DNA from: Acidobacteriota bacterium
Lineage (GTDB): Bacteria > Acidobacteriota > Vicinamibacteria > Vicinamibacterales > JAKQTR01
Direction: 5' to 3'
Length of the DNA stretch: 6,962 bases
NCBI GenBank assembly: GCA_026393735.1
Contig: JAPKZP010000314.1
Coordinates: forward strand, 1 to 6,962
Part shown: positions 1 through 6,718 of the stretch, piece after piece
Position numbering within the stretch: the first letter of the stretch is position 1
How the letters are laid out: every line of letters starts with the position of its first letter
The notes under the pieces: model-generated
What the model was told of the DNA's origin: nothing
Seen by the model: only the letters and a program-made list of their open reading frames with translations
Database searches by the model: none
Made by a program: the position numbers and the translations under genes

Positions 1-99
1 GAGTTTGGCGCTTCTGTGAAAATTGTCGAGTGGTTGTTCAATGTGGCAGGCGTAACACCGTCGCAGAATAGGCATATACCTATTCTAGCACGAGGCTAA
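1..99 (+). CDS. 3' end of an upstream phage gene (partial, 32 codons visible)
   Basis: The reading frame is open from the window edge and ends in TAA three bases before the ATG of the next gene. It encodes a short tail that starts EFGASVKIVEWLF and ends HIPILARG. It is the only forward frame open over this stretch; the other two meet stops early. The near-contiguous junction with the next gene fits a late phage operon. Third-position GC is only about 50% by hand count, lower than in the genes downstream, partly because the last codons fall in an AT-rich inverted repeat. The product cannot be named from 32 residues. By position it could be a head-completion or tail-adaptor protein, but that is only a guess from phage gene order. 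Confidence 0.5.
   Translation, partial: EFGASVKIVEWLFNVAGVTPSQNRHIPILARG
65..86 (+). promoter_or_regulatory. AT-rich inverted repeat (8-bp hairpin) just upstream of the first large gene
   Basis: The arms AGAATAGG (65-72) and CCTATTCT (79-86) are perfect reverse complements around a 6-base centre, CATATA. The whole element is nearly palindromic as DNA. It lies in the last codons of the upstream gene and ends six bases before the GAGG ribosome-binding sequence of the next gene. Its AT content is out of keeping with the GC-rich surroundings. It could be an mRNA hairpin affecting translation or processing at this junction, or a protein-binding operator. There is no U-tract after it, so an intrinsic terminator is unlikely. 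Confidence 0.5.
92..95 (+). promoter_or_regulatory. Ribosome-binding site of the 700-residue protein gene
   Basis: GAGG lies seven bases ahead of the ATG at 103, a standard Shine-Dalgarno spacing, and supports that ATG as the start. It falls inside the last codons of the upstream gene, so translation of the two genes is probably linked. Confidence 0.6.
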
Positions 100-102
100 C
101 CG

Positions 103-2205
103 ATGGCCAATGTCCCGTACGTAAGACAGCCGTATACAAGCGAAGCCTCGAACGCACGAATGAGCGACCTCATCCGGCAGCGCGGCGCGATTGCGGCGAA
201 CGCCGCCCGCCAGCAGGGGAACGCGCAAGCCTATCTGTGGGGCAACGTCATCAATACCGTGGGCACCACGATGGCGGACTTGGCGAAGATCCAGGCCGAC
301 GAACCCACGCGGAAGTTGCGGCAGGCGCAAACAGAACGCCTCCAGCGCGAAGAACGTCGTGCGTTCGAGCAGGACGAGATCGGTCGGCAGACGGCGGGCA
401 TGACGACTCCACAGAAGATGGAAATTGCCAGCGGATACGGTCGGGACGATCTGTCGCAACAGTACGAGACGGATGCCATGAAAACCGAGGCGGCGCGTTT
501 GGGCCTCGAAGAAGTCAAGGCCAAGCGACTCACCAGCGCCGCCGAAGCGGCTGGCAACATGATCCGCCTGATTGGCGTGACGGACCCCGCGAAGCGCCAG
601 CCCTTGTGGGCCAATGCCCGCGCGCAGTACGGCAAGGCATTCGACTTGACGCCGGAAGACCTGTCCCTTATTCCCGAGTCCGTCCCCACCGATCCCGCGG
701 TGTTGAATCAGTATCTTGACGCCACGATGTCGACGCAAGAGAAGTTGGCGGCGGCAGCGGTGGCGACGAAAGAACTGCGAGAATCGTCCCGCGACGACGA
801 GGCGTACACGAAGTATCTGGCCACGTTTGTCGCGTCGGCCAAGACCCCCGAAGAAGTTGAGGCGATCAAGGCGCTGGCCGACACGCGAGGGAAGTCGCTG
901 CTGTTCAAGACGGCCTTTGGCACCCAGACATCCATTCCGGATATGGTCGACCGGGCGACGCGGATGCTCGCGGCCGGACGGCCCGAGACGGCAACCAAAG
1001 GCTTGCAGCCGAAGGATGTGCTCGTCAATGGGAAAGCCACGATCGCCACGTTCAATCCCGCTGATGGCACATGGACCGACCAGCAAGGCCAGCGCATCGC
1101 AGGCGAAGTTCGTCCGATTCCGCCGGCCAGCGCGGGAGGGGCTGGGTCCGACGCCCTCGCCGAGGCCGGCGAAGTCACGGCCAAACGCCCGGATCCCAAG
1201 TCGGCGAACATCATCGACCGCAAGACAGGACTGACGCCGAACGCCATCTACCAGAACGGCATCACCTACGCGCTTAAGGGCACCATGCCGACGCTGGGGA
1301 TGGGCGGCAAGGGCATCGTCACGACGGCGCGGATGGCGATTCAGAACACCGGGGCGGCGTTGGCCGACGCGGCCGGCACCGACATCGCCACGCTACAGGC
1401 GGAATACAAGGCCAACGCCTCAACGCTGGCAAATCTCCTGCCGAAGTACAACACACTCGCGGCGTATGCCGACACGGCCAACGCGAACCTCGGCCTTGCC
1501 CTCGAACAGAGCGCAAAGGTAGGGCGTGCGGGTGCGCCGGCTGCCAACCGATTCGTCCAGTGGGTACAGAAGGGGGCGGGTACGTCGGGTCTGCCCGACC
1601 TGAGCGCCTTCGAGGTGGCGATCTACTCGGCGGCCCGTGAGTACGCCAAGGTCACGTCGGGCGCGTTCCTCTCTGCCTCGGAGTTATCCACCACGGCCGC
1701 GAAGAAGGCCGACGAGTTGATCAATACCGCACAGAACCCCGAGCAGTTTGCGGCCGTCGCCCAAATGATGCAAAAGGACATGGACAACGTGACGGGTCCG
1801 TGGCTGAACCGCATCAACACGGTGTCTGGTACGATTGCGGGATTCCTCAAGGTGGTTCACGAAAAACCGGACTTCGGGAGTGTGACGGGTGACGCGCCGG
1901 GTCCGACATCCGCCCCGCCGGGGTCCAAGGGCGGCGTATGGTCGAACAACCCATTTGCCGCGGCCACGCCCAACACGCAGCCGCCGTCCGCGCCGTCCAT
2001 GCGTGCGTTGGCGGGGTCGGCGACACTCCCCGCGCCGGGGAAGGGCGCACCCGCGCCGAGCCCGGCGACAGGCCAAAGTAGCGACCCGATGGCATCCCAG
2101 GTACAGGCGCTCCTGAAAGGCCAGTCGCCCGGCACGCGCTACACCCTGAGCGATGGGTCGGTGTGGGATCTGCGAACTGACGGGACGGTTGTGCGGGTGA
2201 AGTAG
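103..2205 (+). CDS. Phage internal/structural virion protein, 700 residues (putative ejection protein)
   Basis: I recognise the general type from many uncharacterised phage structural proteins but cannot assign a named family. Residues 1-60 open with a PYxSEAS-like segment and a helical stretch ending near LWGNVINTVG, a layout typical of such proteins. Residues 65-145 are highly charged and probably coiled coil (many R, E, Q, K). Residues 305-340 (VLVNGKATIATFNPADGTW) look like a small beta element. Residues 380-585 form an Ala-rich helical domain, with a segment from NRFVQWVQKG (about 482) to EYAKVTSGAFLSASE (about 513-527). Residues 590-660 are a Pro/Gly/Ala/Ser linker, and the last 40 residues (LLKGQSPGTRYTLSDGSVW) form a small C-terminal element. 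No signal peptide, membrane segment or enzymatic motif is visible. Its place first among three large proteins ahead of a tail gene suggests an internal or ejection protein; that role is inference. The start is backed by GAGG seven bases upstream. Confidence 0.9.
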   Translation: MANVPYVRQPYTSEASNARMSDLIRQRGAIAANAARQQGNAQAYLWGNVINTVGTTMADLAKIQADEPTRKLRQAQTERLQREERRAFEQDEIGRQTAGMTTPQKMEIASGYGRDDLSQQYETDAMKTEAARLGLEEVKAKRLTSAAEAAGNMIRLIGVTDPAKRQPLWANARAQYGKAFDLTPEDLSLIPESVPTDPAVLNQYLDATMSTQEKLAAAAVATKELRESSRDDEAYTKYLATFVASAKTPEEVEAIKALADTRGKSLLFKTAFGTQTSIPDMVDRATRMLAAGRPETATKGLQPKDVLVNGKATIATFNPADGTWTDQQGQRIAGEVRPIPPASAGGAGSDALAEAGEVTAKRPDPKSANIIDRKTGLTPNAIYQNGITYALKGTMPTLGMGGKGIVTTARMAIQNTGAALADAAGTDIATLQAEYKANASTLANLLPKYNTLAAYADTANANLGLALEQSAKVGRAGAPAANRFVQWVQKGAGTSGLPDLSAFEVAIYSAAREYAKVTSGAFLSASELSTTAAKKADELINTAQNPEQFAAVAQMMQKDMDNVTGPWLNRINTVSGTIAGFLKVVHEKPDFGSVTGDAPGPTSAPPGSKGGVWSNNPFAAATPNTQPPSAPSMRALAGSATLPAPGKGAPAPSPATGQSSDPMASQVQALLKGQSPGTRYTLSDGSVWDLRTDGTVVRVK

Positions 2206-2210
2206 GCCAC

Positions 2211-4784
2211 ATGCCCGGGTTGTCCATCGTCAAGCGCGAGGGGATTCCGGAAGGCCAACCGCCGGCGCTGACGATTGTCCGTCGGCAGCCCATCGCCGCA
2301 GACGGGATCGCTCCATCCGTGTCGAAGGCCCCGTCGCTCGCCTCGTTGGCGGTTCCGCCGGGTCCGACGCCGACACTGGCCGGGCGTAGGGAACCCAGCC
2401 AGTCCCATTCGCCGGATTGGGACGCGGTAGCCCAAGCGAACTACGCGCTGGCGACCCGGACGCCCCAGACCACCCCCTTCAATCCGCCCCGATGGTCTCC
2501 TGGCCAGCAGGCCACGAGTGCGCCCGTCATCAATCCCAAGACCGGCCGCCCCGTGCCCACGCCTGTCCCGTTCGGTGAATCGTTCCTGGACGTACCGGCC
2601 GAGGGCGCCCGTCAAGTTGGACAGGGCATCGGCGAAATCGTCCAGTCGGGCGTGACGATGGGGCCGGGAATCCCGACGATGGTGGCTGATCCTTCGCGGA
2701 CGGCACGCGGAGCCTCTGACGTGATCCGAGGCGGAATGGGCCTAGCGTCTGTTGTCCTCCCGGGAGCCCTGGCCGTTGCGCCCGTCGCGGCTCCGGTATA
2801 CATGGCGCTGGCCGCTGGCGCCTCGAAGGCCGCGACTTACGCGGCGACCGCAGCCGGATTGCCACAGGCATTTGCGGACCTGGCCGGCGACCTCGCCGCG
2901 CTCTTGGCGATAGGCAAAGGGGGAAAAGCCGTTCTTGACCGGATCGCGCAGTCCAAACTCGCGGGCCGTGGCGTGAACGTGGCCGAACGCATCGCGGCAG
3001 ACGCGGTAACGGCCGTGACGAAGGGGCGTACGTCGGTGCTCCCGGCCGATCCGACCGCCACTGTGGCGTCGCCCCCCCCGGTCCTCGACGACATCGTGAT
3101 CAACGCGCAGACGGAGGGCGCAGCGGCACGACTCGCATCAGTGAAGGTTTCAGACGTGCTTTCCCCTGGCCTGTTCGACGAGCTGGCCCCCGCCCAGAGG
3201 GTTGAACACGCAACGGGCCTCGAGCGAGATGCGGCGTATGAACCTGTGCGTGGACTTCCCACACTAACGATCGTGGACGTGGCGCCAATCACGCCGGCGG
3301 AACGTCCAAACGCGGAGGCGCCGATCGGCCCGATCGAGGCCAATGCCCCGATCGACACGGCCGTTCAATACGCGCCAACCATCATCTCGGCCGAACCGAT
3401 CCCCGCATCGGATACTGACACGATGCCCGTCTCGACGCCTGGGGCGATGACGACGCGCACTGTCCACGCCACCGACCTCACGCTGTCTCCCCAGGAGTAT
3501 CAGTTCAAGGAATCGGACGCGACGGGACAGACCGGACGACTTCGAGAGGTTGAACAGTGGGACGAACTTCAGGGGAAAGTGTCTCCCGTCATCGTACATG
3601 AACTCCGTGACGGCCGGCTGATGGTAGTGGACGGGCATCAGCGGGTGAACCTCGCACATCGTCTCGTTCGCGAAGGCAAGACGGTGCCGATGTTGGACGC
3701 TCTGGTATTGCGGGAAACAGATGGGTGGACCGCCCCAGATGTTCGGCGACAGGCGGCGCTCGTCAACACCAGGTTGAACAATGCCAGCCCGATCGACATC
3801 GCCAAGGTCGTTCGGGAGTCTCCGTTAACCCCGGCTGAGACCGCCAGTATCCCTCGTGGCAACGTGGAAGGGGAGCGATTTGCCCAGGCCGTCGAGTTGG
3901 CGAAATTGAGCGACGTGGCATTCCACGCCGTCGTGAACGGGGAGATCGCGCCGAACTTCGCGCAAGCGGTTGGGCGGTACGTGGCTGACCCTGCGCTGCA
4001 GATCCTTGCGATTCGGTCGCTGGCAAAGGCGGACCTTGCCAATGCCTATCAGGCCGACCGTTTCGTCAAGGAACTGATCAAGGACGCGGACGCGACCGAG
4101 ACGCAACAGGACATGTTCGGGCCACAGGCCGTGGCGGTGTCGCTCGCCAAGGAAAAAGCACAAGTCGTCAACGCCGTCGCCAATGCACTCAGAGACCAGA
4201 AATCGGCCTTCGGCAACGCATTCCGTAATGCGACCAGATTGGAAGCGGCCGGGAACACCTTGAATCGGTCGGCGAATGAGCGCATGATGTCCGCAGCGCA
4301 GCGGTTCGCCGCGCTGCTCGATTCGTTCGCGGACACCACCGGAGCCACGTCTCGGGCGATCACCGAGGCCGCGAGGAATGTCCATGCAGGCACCAGCAAG
4401 CCGACCGACGCCACCGACACGATCATCGCCGCCCTCGAAACAGACTTCCGCGCCGGACGCACCGAGACGCCCGGGCCATCTGCCTCCGGGCTGGAGCACA
4501 CCGCTGACGGGCGCGAAGCTGGCGACCGTGGACGAGGTGGTGCGGATCTACAATCAGAACATGCAGCGGATGCGCGAGAGGAATCGCCGCCCGTAACCCG
4601 CGCCGAACTCGAATCGGCCGGGCAGTCCTCCTTGTTTGGAGAGGATGCACCGGCTGAAGCTGTTGCCGACCGTCCCGTCCGATTCTCGCCTCCAACTGCG
4701 CTTCCCCGATTCGCTCCACCCGCCACCAGACAACTACAGGCGCGCGTCACCCGTTCGCGGAACGCGCCGCGCAAGACGGACTAA
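2211..4784 (+). CDS. Large phage protein with central ParB/DdrB-like domain, 857 residues (putative DNA-delivered virion protein)
   Basis: Layout: residues 1-125 are Pro-rich and probably disordered. About 125-245 is a hydrophobic Ala/Gly-rich helical region with SDVIRGGMGLASVVLPGALA (169-188) and DLAGDLAALLAIGKGGK (223-239). About 270-410 is a Pro/Ala/Ile-rich linker. About 412-545 is a ParB-like domain: an N-terminal strand (RTVHATDLTLSP), a ligand-type loop, SPVIVHELRDGRLMVVDGHQ (458-477) and a helix (RVNLAHRL, 478-485). The VDGHQR sequence at 473-478 corresponds to the conserved box of ParB/sulfiredoxin-fold domains. In phages and plasmids, DdrB-type ParB domains occur in large polyvalent proteins thought to enter the cell with DNA. 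Residues 550-725 are helical, and the tail beyond 745 is low-complexity. Two short motifs, QQDMF (632-636) and QSSLF (805-809), each followed by G, resemble sliding-clamp-binding peptides. AGTAGG (2201-2206), overlapping the previous stop, is a possible ribosome-binding site four bases before the ATG. Codon bias is anomalous at 4501-4596. The ParB-fold assignment is fairly sure; nuclease or NTPase activity is not shown. Confidence 0.88.
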   Translation: MPGLSIVKREGIPEGQPPALTIVRRQPIAADGIAPSVSKAPSLASLAVPPGPTPTLAGRREPSQSHSPDWDAVAQANYALATRTPQTTPFNPPRWSPGQQATSAPVINPKTGRPVPTPVPFGESFLDVPAEGARQVGQGIGEIVQSGVTMGPGIPTMVADPSRTARGASDVIRGGMGLASVVLPGALAVAPVAAPVYMALAAGASKAATYAATAAGLPQAFADLAGDLAALLAIGKGGKAVLDRIAQSKLAGRGVNVAERIAADAVTAVTKGRTSVLPADPTATVASPPPVLDDIVINAQTEGAAARLASVKVSDVLSPGLFDELAPAQRVEHATGLERDAAYEPVRGLPTLTIVDVAPITPAERPNAEAPIGPIEANAPIDTAVQYAPTIISAEPIPASDTDTMPVSTPGAMTTRTVHATDLTLSPQEYQFKESDATGQTGRLREVEQWDELQGKVSPVIVHELRDGRLMVVDGHQRVNLAHRLVREGKTVPMLDALVLRETDGWTAPDVRRQAALVNTRLNNASPIDIAKVVRESPLTPAETASIPRGNVEGERFAQAVELAKLSDVAFHAVVNGEIAPNFAQAVGRYVADPALQILAIRSLAKADLANAYQADRFVKELIKDADATETQQDMFGPQAVAVSLAKEKAQVVNAVANALRDQKSAFGNAFRNATRLEAAGNTLNRSANERMMSAAQRFAALLDSFADTTGATSRAITEAARNVHAGTSKPTDATDTIIAALETDFRAGRTETPGPSASGLEHTADGREAGDRGRGGADLQSEHAADAREESPPVTRAELESAGQSSLFGEDAPAEAVADRPVRFSPPTALPRFAPPATRQLQARVTRSRNAPRKTD
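3072..3079 (+). repeat. C8 homopolymer inside the ParB-like protein gene
   Basis: Eight consecutive C bases encode the Pro run in ASPPPV (residues about 286-291), in the linker ahead of the ParB-like domain. The frame is open and protein-like on both sides, so the displayed length is the in-frame one. A one-base change in tract length would cut the protein off before its ParB domain. Confidence 0.85.
4384..4596 (+). CDS. Possible nested overlapping gene in the +1 frame, about 70 residues (tentative)
   Basis: Inside the 3' part of the ParB-like gene, an open +1 frame starts at ATG 4384. A GAGGA ribosome-binding sequence (4373-4377) lies six bases upstream. Another ATG at 4378 has no proper spacing to that sequence. 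The first half of the product is Pro/Ser/Thr-rich and unremarkable. The second half reads LATVDEVVRIYNQNMQRM followed by a basic tail (RERNRRP), a plausible amphipathic helix. In 4501-4593 the +1 frame has G or C at the third position in 29 of 31 codons, against 13 of 32 in the host-gene frame (hand count). Upstream of 4500 the bias favours the host-gene frame, so the pattern fits a frameshift junction or compensating indels at least as well as a separate gene. No function can be assigned. Confidence 0.2.
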   Translation: MQAPASRPTPPTRSSPPSKQTSAPDAPRRPGHLPPGWSTPLTGAKLATVDEVVRIYNQNMQRMRERNRRP

Positions 4785-4787
4785 TTC

Positions 4788-6431
4788 ATGCCTGATCCCG
4801 TCTCGATCTTGTCGAAACTGCCGGCGACCCAGCGGGCTGCCGCATGGCAGGCGATTGCGTCCACGCGGGATCCAGCGAGTCTTGAACGTGTACTGCGCGA
4901 GCTGGACCTCCCGGACGCGGATCGTGCGGCCCTGTGGGAGTCGAGGGCTTCCGAGTTTGCGGGCACGGACGTTCCAACCGACACGCCGCCCGTCAACGTC
5001 AACGAAGCGAGTCTTGCCCGCACGACCCTTCAGCCGGTTGCGGACGTGGCGGTTGGCGTCGTGAAGGGATTCCTGAACACCGCGATCGGCGCGGGCAAGT
5101 TCATGCACAAGATGGTTCCGCCGGTGCGCTATGCCTCGGATGCCGTGCAATACCTCACGACGGGAGAAGTCGTCCCGGCCGACGTGCTGTTCGACCAGGC
5201 GCGGGCGGACTACGCCACGCCAAAGAACACCGCCGAGAAGATCGGCTACAGCGCGGAGCAGCTCGGTGAGTTCTTCGCCCTGCCGGTTGGGAAAGGTGCG
5301 CTGGCGGCCAAGATGTTGACACAGGGCGCGACGGCGGCCGGTCTCACGCATCTCCAGGGCGGCACGCCGAGTATGGCGGCGCTGGCCGGAGGCGTGGGTA
5401 TGGTGGCCCCCGTCGTCGGTAAGGGCATCGAGGCGGTCGGGCCTTCCGTAAAGGCCAGCTCGGAGCGGGCCGCCACGCGGTTCTTCGCGCCACGGCGCGG
5501 CATGAATCCGACGAGCGGCGGGATGGCGTCCGAAGTCGAGAAGCATCTCCCCGAGATCCTTGCGCGCGGCGATGAGACGCTCGGCGGGGCGCTCGGCACG
5601 TCACGCGAGGCGGCGCTCGCCAAGTATGAGGAAGCCCGCGAAGCGGCCGGGGCAGCGATCGACAAGTTCCTCCAGGCGCACGGCAGCGACAAGATTCCGA
5701 CCGCGCCATTCCTCAGTGAAACCGAGAAGCTGAAGAACACCATGATCCAGACGCGCGAGGTGCCGACCGCACAGGTTCTCGCCAACCCGAGCCTGTCGAA
5801 ACTCGTCTCGGCGCGGACGCCTTCGGCGCCGGGGATGGTGGTCCTCGAAACGGTCATCGACCCCAAGCGGTACAAACAGGTCGAAAAGCTCGAAGCATTG
5901 ATGACGTTCCACGGGGACGAGTTGACGCTCGAACAGGCGCGCGGGCTGCGGCAGGTCTGGGACCGCGTAGGCTATCCGAAGACGGGATCGCTTCCGGCCA
6001 GCGTGAAGGATGTCGCCGAGAAGTGGGCGAACCGGCAACTCGGCAACGTGCTACGGAAGGAACTGGCCGCCACGCATCCCGACCTGCACACGATCAACAA
6101 GGAGTTCTCGTTCTGGAGCGGGCTCGAAGACGTACTGGACGACACGATCCAACGTACGAAGGGCGCGAGTCACATCATCGAGAACACGGCCGCGGTTGCC
6201 TCGGGCGCCGTGACGGCGGCCACCGGCGGGATGACCGCTGGCGCCGGCGTGATGGCACTCACTAAGGGTTTGTCGGCGCTCGTGCGGTCCCCGCGATGGT
6301 CATCGGCCACGGCACAGGCGAAGAACGCGCTGGCTGATGCGATTGCGAGCGGACAGGCCGAGCGGGTCAACGGCGCGATGGCGAACATTCTGAAGGGGAC
6401 GCCTCAGCGCGGCGGGAAGGCGCTCCAGTGA
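4788..6431 (+). CDS. Phage Ala/Gly-rich structural protein, 547 residues (putative ejection protein)
   Basis: This is a general type often seen next to tail genes in phage genomes, without a family name I can assign. Residues 1-65 are a small helical element (LSKLPATQRAAAWQAI). About 75-125 is an amphipathic, Gly-containing segment (VGVVKGFLNTAIGAGKF). About 145-220 contains TPKNTAEKIGYSAEQLGEFF followed by an Ala/Gly hydrophobic stretch (GGVGMVAPVVGKGIEAVG). About 225-300 is charged helix; 305-445 is helical with LTLEQARGLRQVWDRVGYPK (380-399) and a following LRKELAATHPDLHTINKEFSFW (422-443). About 462-498 is a second Gly/Ala hydrophobic region, with SPRWSSATAQAKNALADAIA (501-520) near the end. 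The three soft hydrophobic stretches would suit a protein that can insert in membranes during DNA entry, but that is inference. The ATG lies three bases after the previous stop, with only a weak GGA ribosome-binding sequence (4778-4780), so translation is probably coupled. Its last 28 bases overlap a gene on the other strand. Confidence 0.9.
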   Translation: MPDPVSILSKLPATQRAAAWQAIASTRDPASLERVLRELDLPDADRAALWESRASEFAGTDVPTDTPPVNVNEASLARTTLQPVADVAVGVVKGFLNTAIGAGKFMHKMVPPVRYASDAVQYLTTGEVVPADVLFDQARADYATPKNTAEKIGYSAEQLGEFFALPVGKGALAAKMLTQGATAAGLTHLQGGTPSMAALAGGVGMVAPVVGKGIEAVGPSVKASSERAATRFFAPRRGMNPTSGGMASEVEKHLPEILARGDETLGGALGTSREAALAKYEEAREAAGAAIDKFLQAHGSDKIPTAPFLSETEKLKNTMIQTREVPTAQVLANPSLSKLVSARTPSAPGMVVLETVIDPKRYKQVEKLEALMTFHGDELTLEQARGLRQVWDRVGYPKTGSLPASVKDVAEKWANRQLGNVLRKELAATHPDLHTINKEFSFWSGLEDVLDDTIQRTKGASHIIENTAAVASGAVTAATGGMTAGAGVMALTKGLSALVRSPRWSSATAQAKNALADAIASGQAERVNGAMANILKGTPQRGGKALQ

Positions 6432-6718
6432 CGATACCGCTTCACGATGTGAGGCTTTACCCATCTGTAGAGGGCGGGAATGAAGCCGAACACGACGACG
6501 CCCGTGCCGAGCGCGGGGCGCCGTGCGGCGATCTCCTGTTGTGCGAGGCCGAGGCAGGTAAACGCGCCGAGAGCGGCCAGCGGCCAGAAGAACAAGTACA
6601 GAGTCCACCGGGAATGATGCGGACGACGATACCAGCGGACCACGAACCACCCGACCACCAGCGGCAACACGACCACGACCGCCAGCAACCAGAGAAGGAA
6701 TCCTTGGTCGGTTTCCAT
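6404..6718 (-). CDS. Antisense small membrane protein, 104 residues, three membrane segments (holin-like layout)
   Basis: Starting at METDQGF, the product has three clear hydrophobic segments: about residues 7-28 (LLWLLAVVVVLPLVVGWFVV), 39-59 (LYLFFWPLAALGAFTCLGLA) and 70-86 (LGTGVVVFGFIPALY). The loop between the first two (RWYRRPHHSR) and the C-terminus (KPHIVKRYRH) are basic. By the positive-inside rule this gives N-out and C-in. That layout and the length match class I holins such as lambda S, but sequence alone does not identify it; an exclusion-type accessory protein is an alternative. Hand counts support this strand: over 6431-6718 its third codon positions are about 78% GC and first positions about 66%. 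For 6719-6820 the relation reverses (65% against 76%), which favours ATG 6718 over the upstream GTG at 6820. No Shine-Dalgarno is visible; a TATCCT seven bases before the ATG would fit a leaderless promoter, weakly. The 3' end overlaps the converging structural gene by 28 bases. Confidence 0.55.
   Translation of the reverse strand: METDQGFLLWLLAVVVVLPLVVGWFVVRWYRRPHHSRWTLYLFFWPLAALGAFTCLGLAQQEIAARRPALGTGVVVFGFIPALYRWVKPHIVKRYRHWSAFPPR

Noticed and set aside
85..1086. 333-codon open frame on the - strand opposite the first large gene
   Set aside because: The product is Arg/Gly/Leu-rich without domain character and lies fully opposite a convincing phage gene with a good ribosome-binding site. 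Long antisense frames are expected in GC-rich coding DNA.
103..2205. Search for a lytic transglycosylase or peptidase motif in the first large protein, as in some phage internal proteins
   Set aside because: No catalytic Glu context or zinc-binding motif could be seen.
3825..4499. 224-codon open frame on the - strand opposite the ParB-like gene
   Set aside because: It is antisense to well-supported coding sequence and its product has no protein-like pattern.
4742..4767. GCGCGT / ACGCGC and CGTTC / GAACG inverted repeats near the end of the ParB-like gene
   Set aside because: They are short GC-rich stems in coding sequence with no T-tract or other supporting signal.
4734..5546. 270-codon open frame on the - strand across the second and third large genes
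   Set aside because: It is Arg/His/Gly-rich, spans a gene junction, and lies opposite frames with consistent phage-protein content.
6401..6458. GCCTCA / TGAGGC arms (6401-6406 and 6450-6455) followed by TTT, with an inner AGCGC / GCGCT hairpin, as a terminator
   Set aside because: The outer arms are 43 bases apart, the T-run is only three bases, and the inner stem is short. It is too weak to call a terminator.
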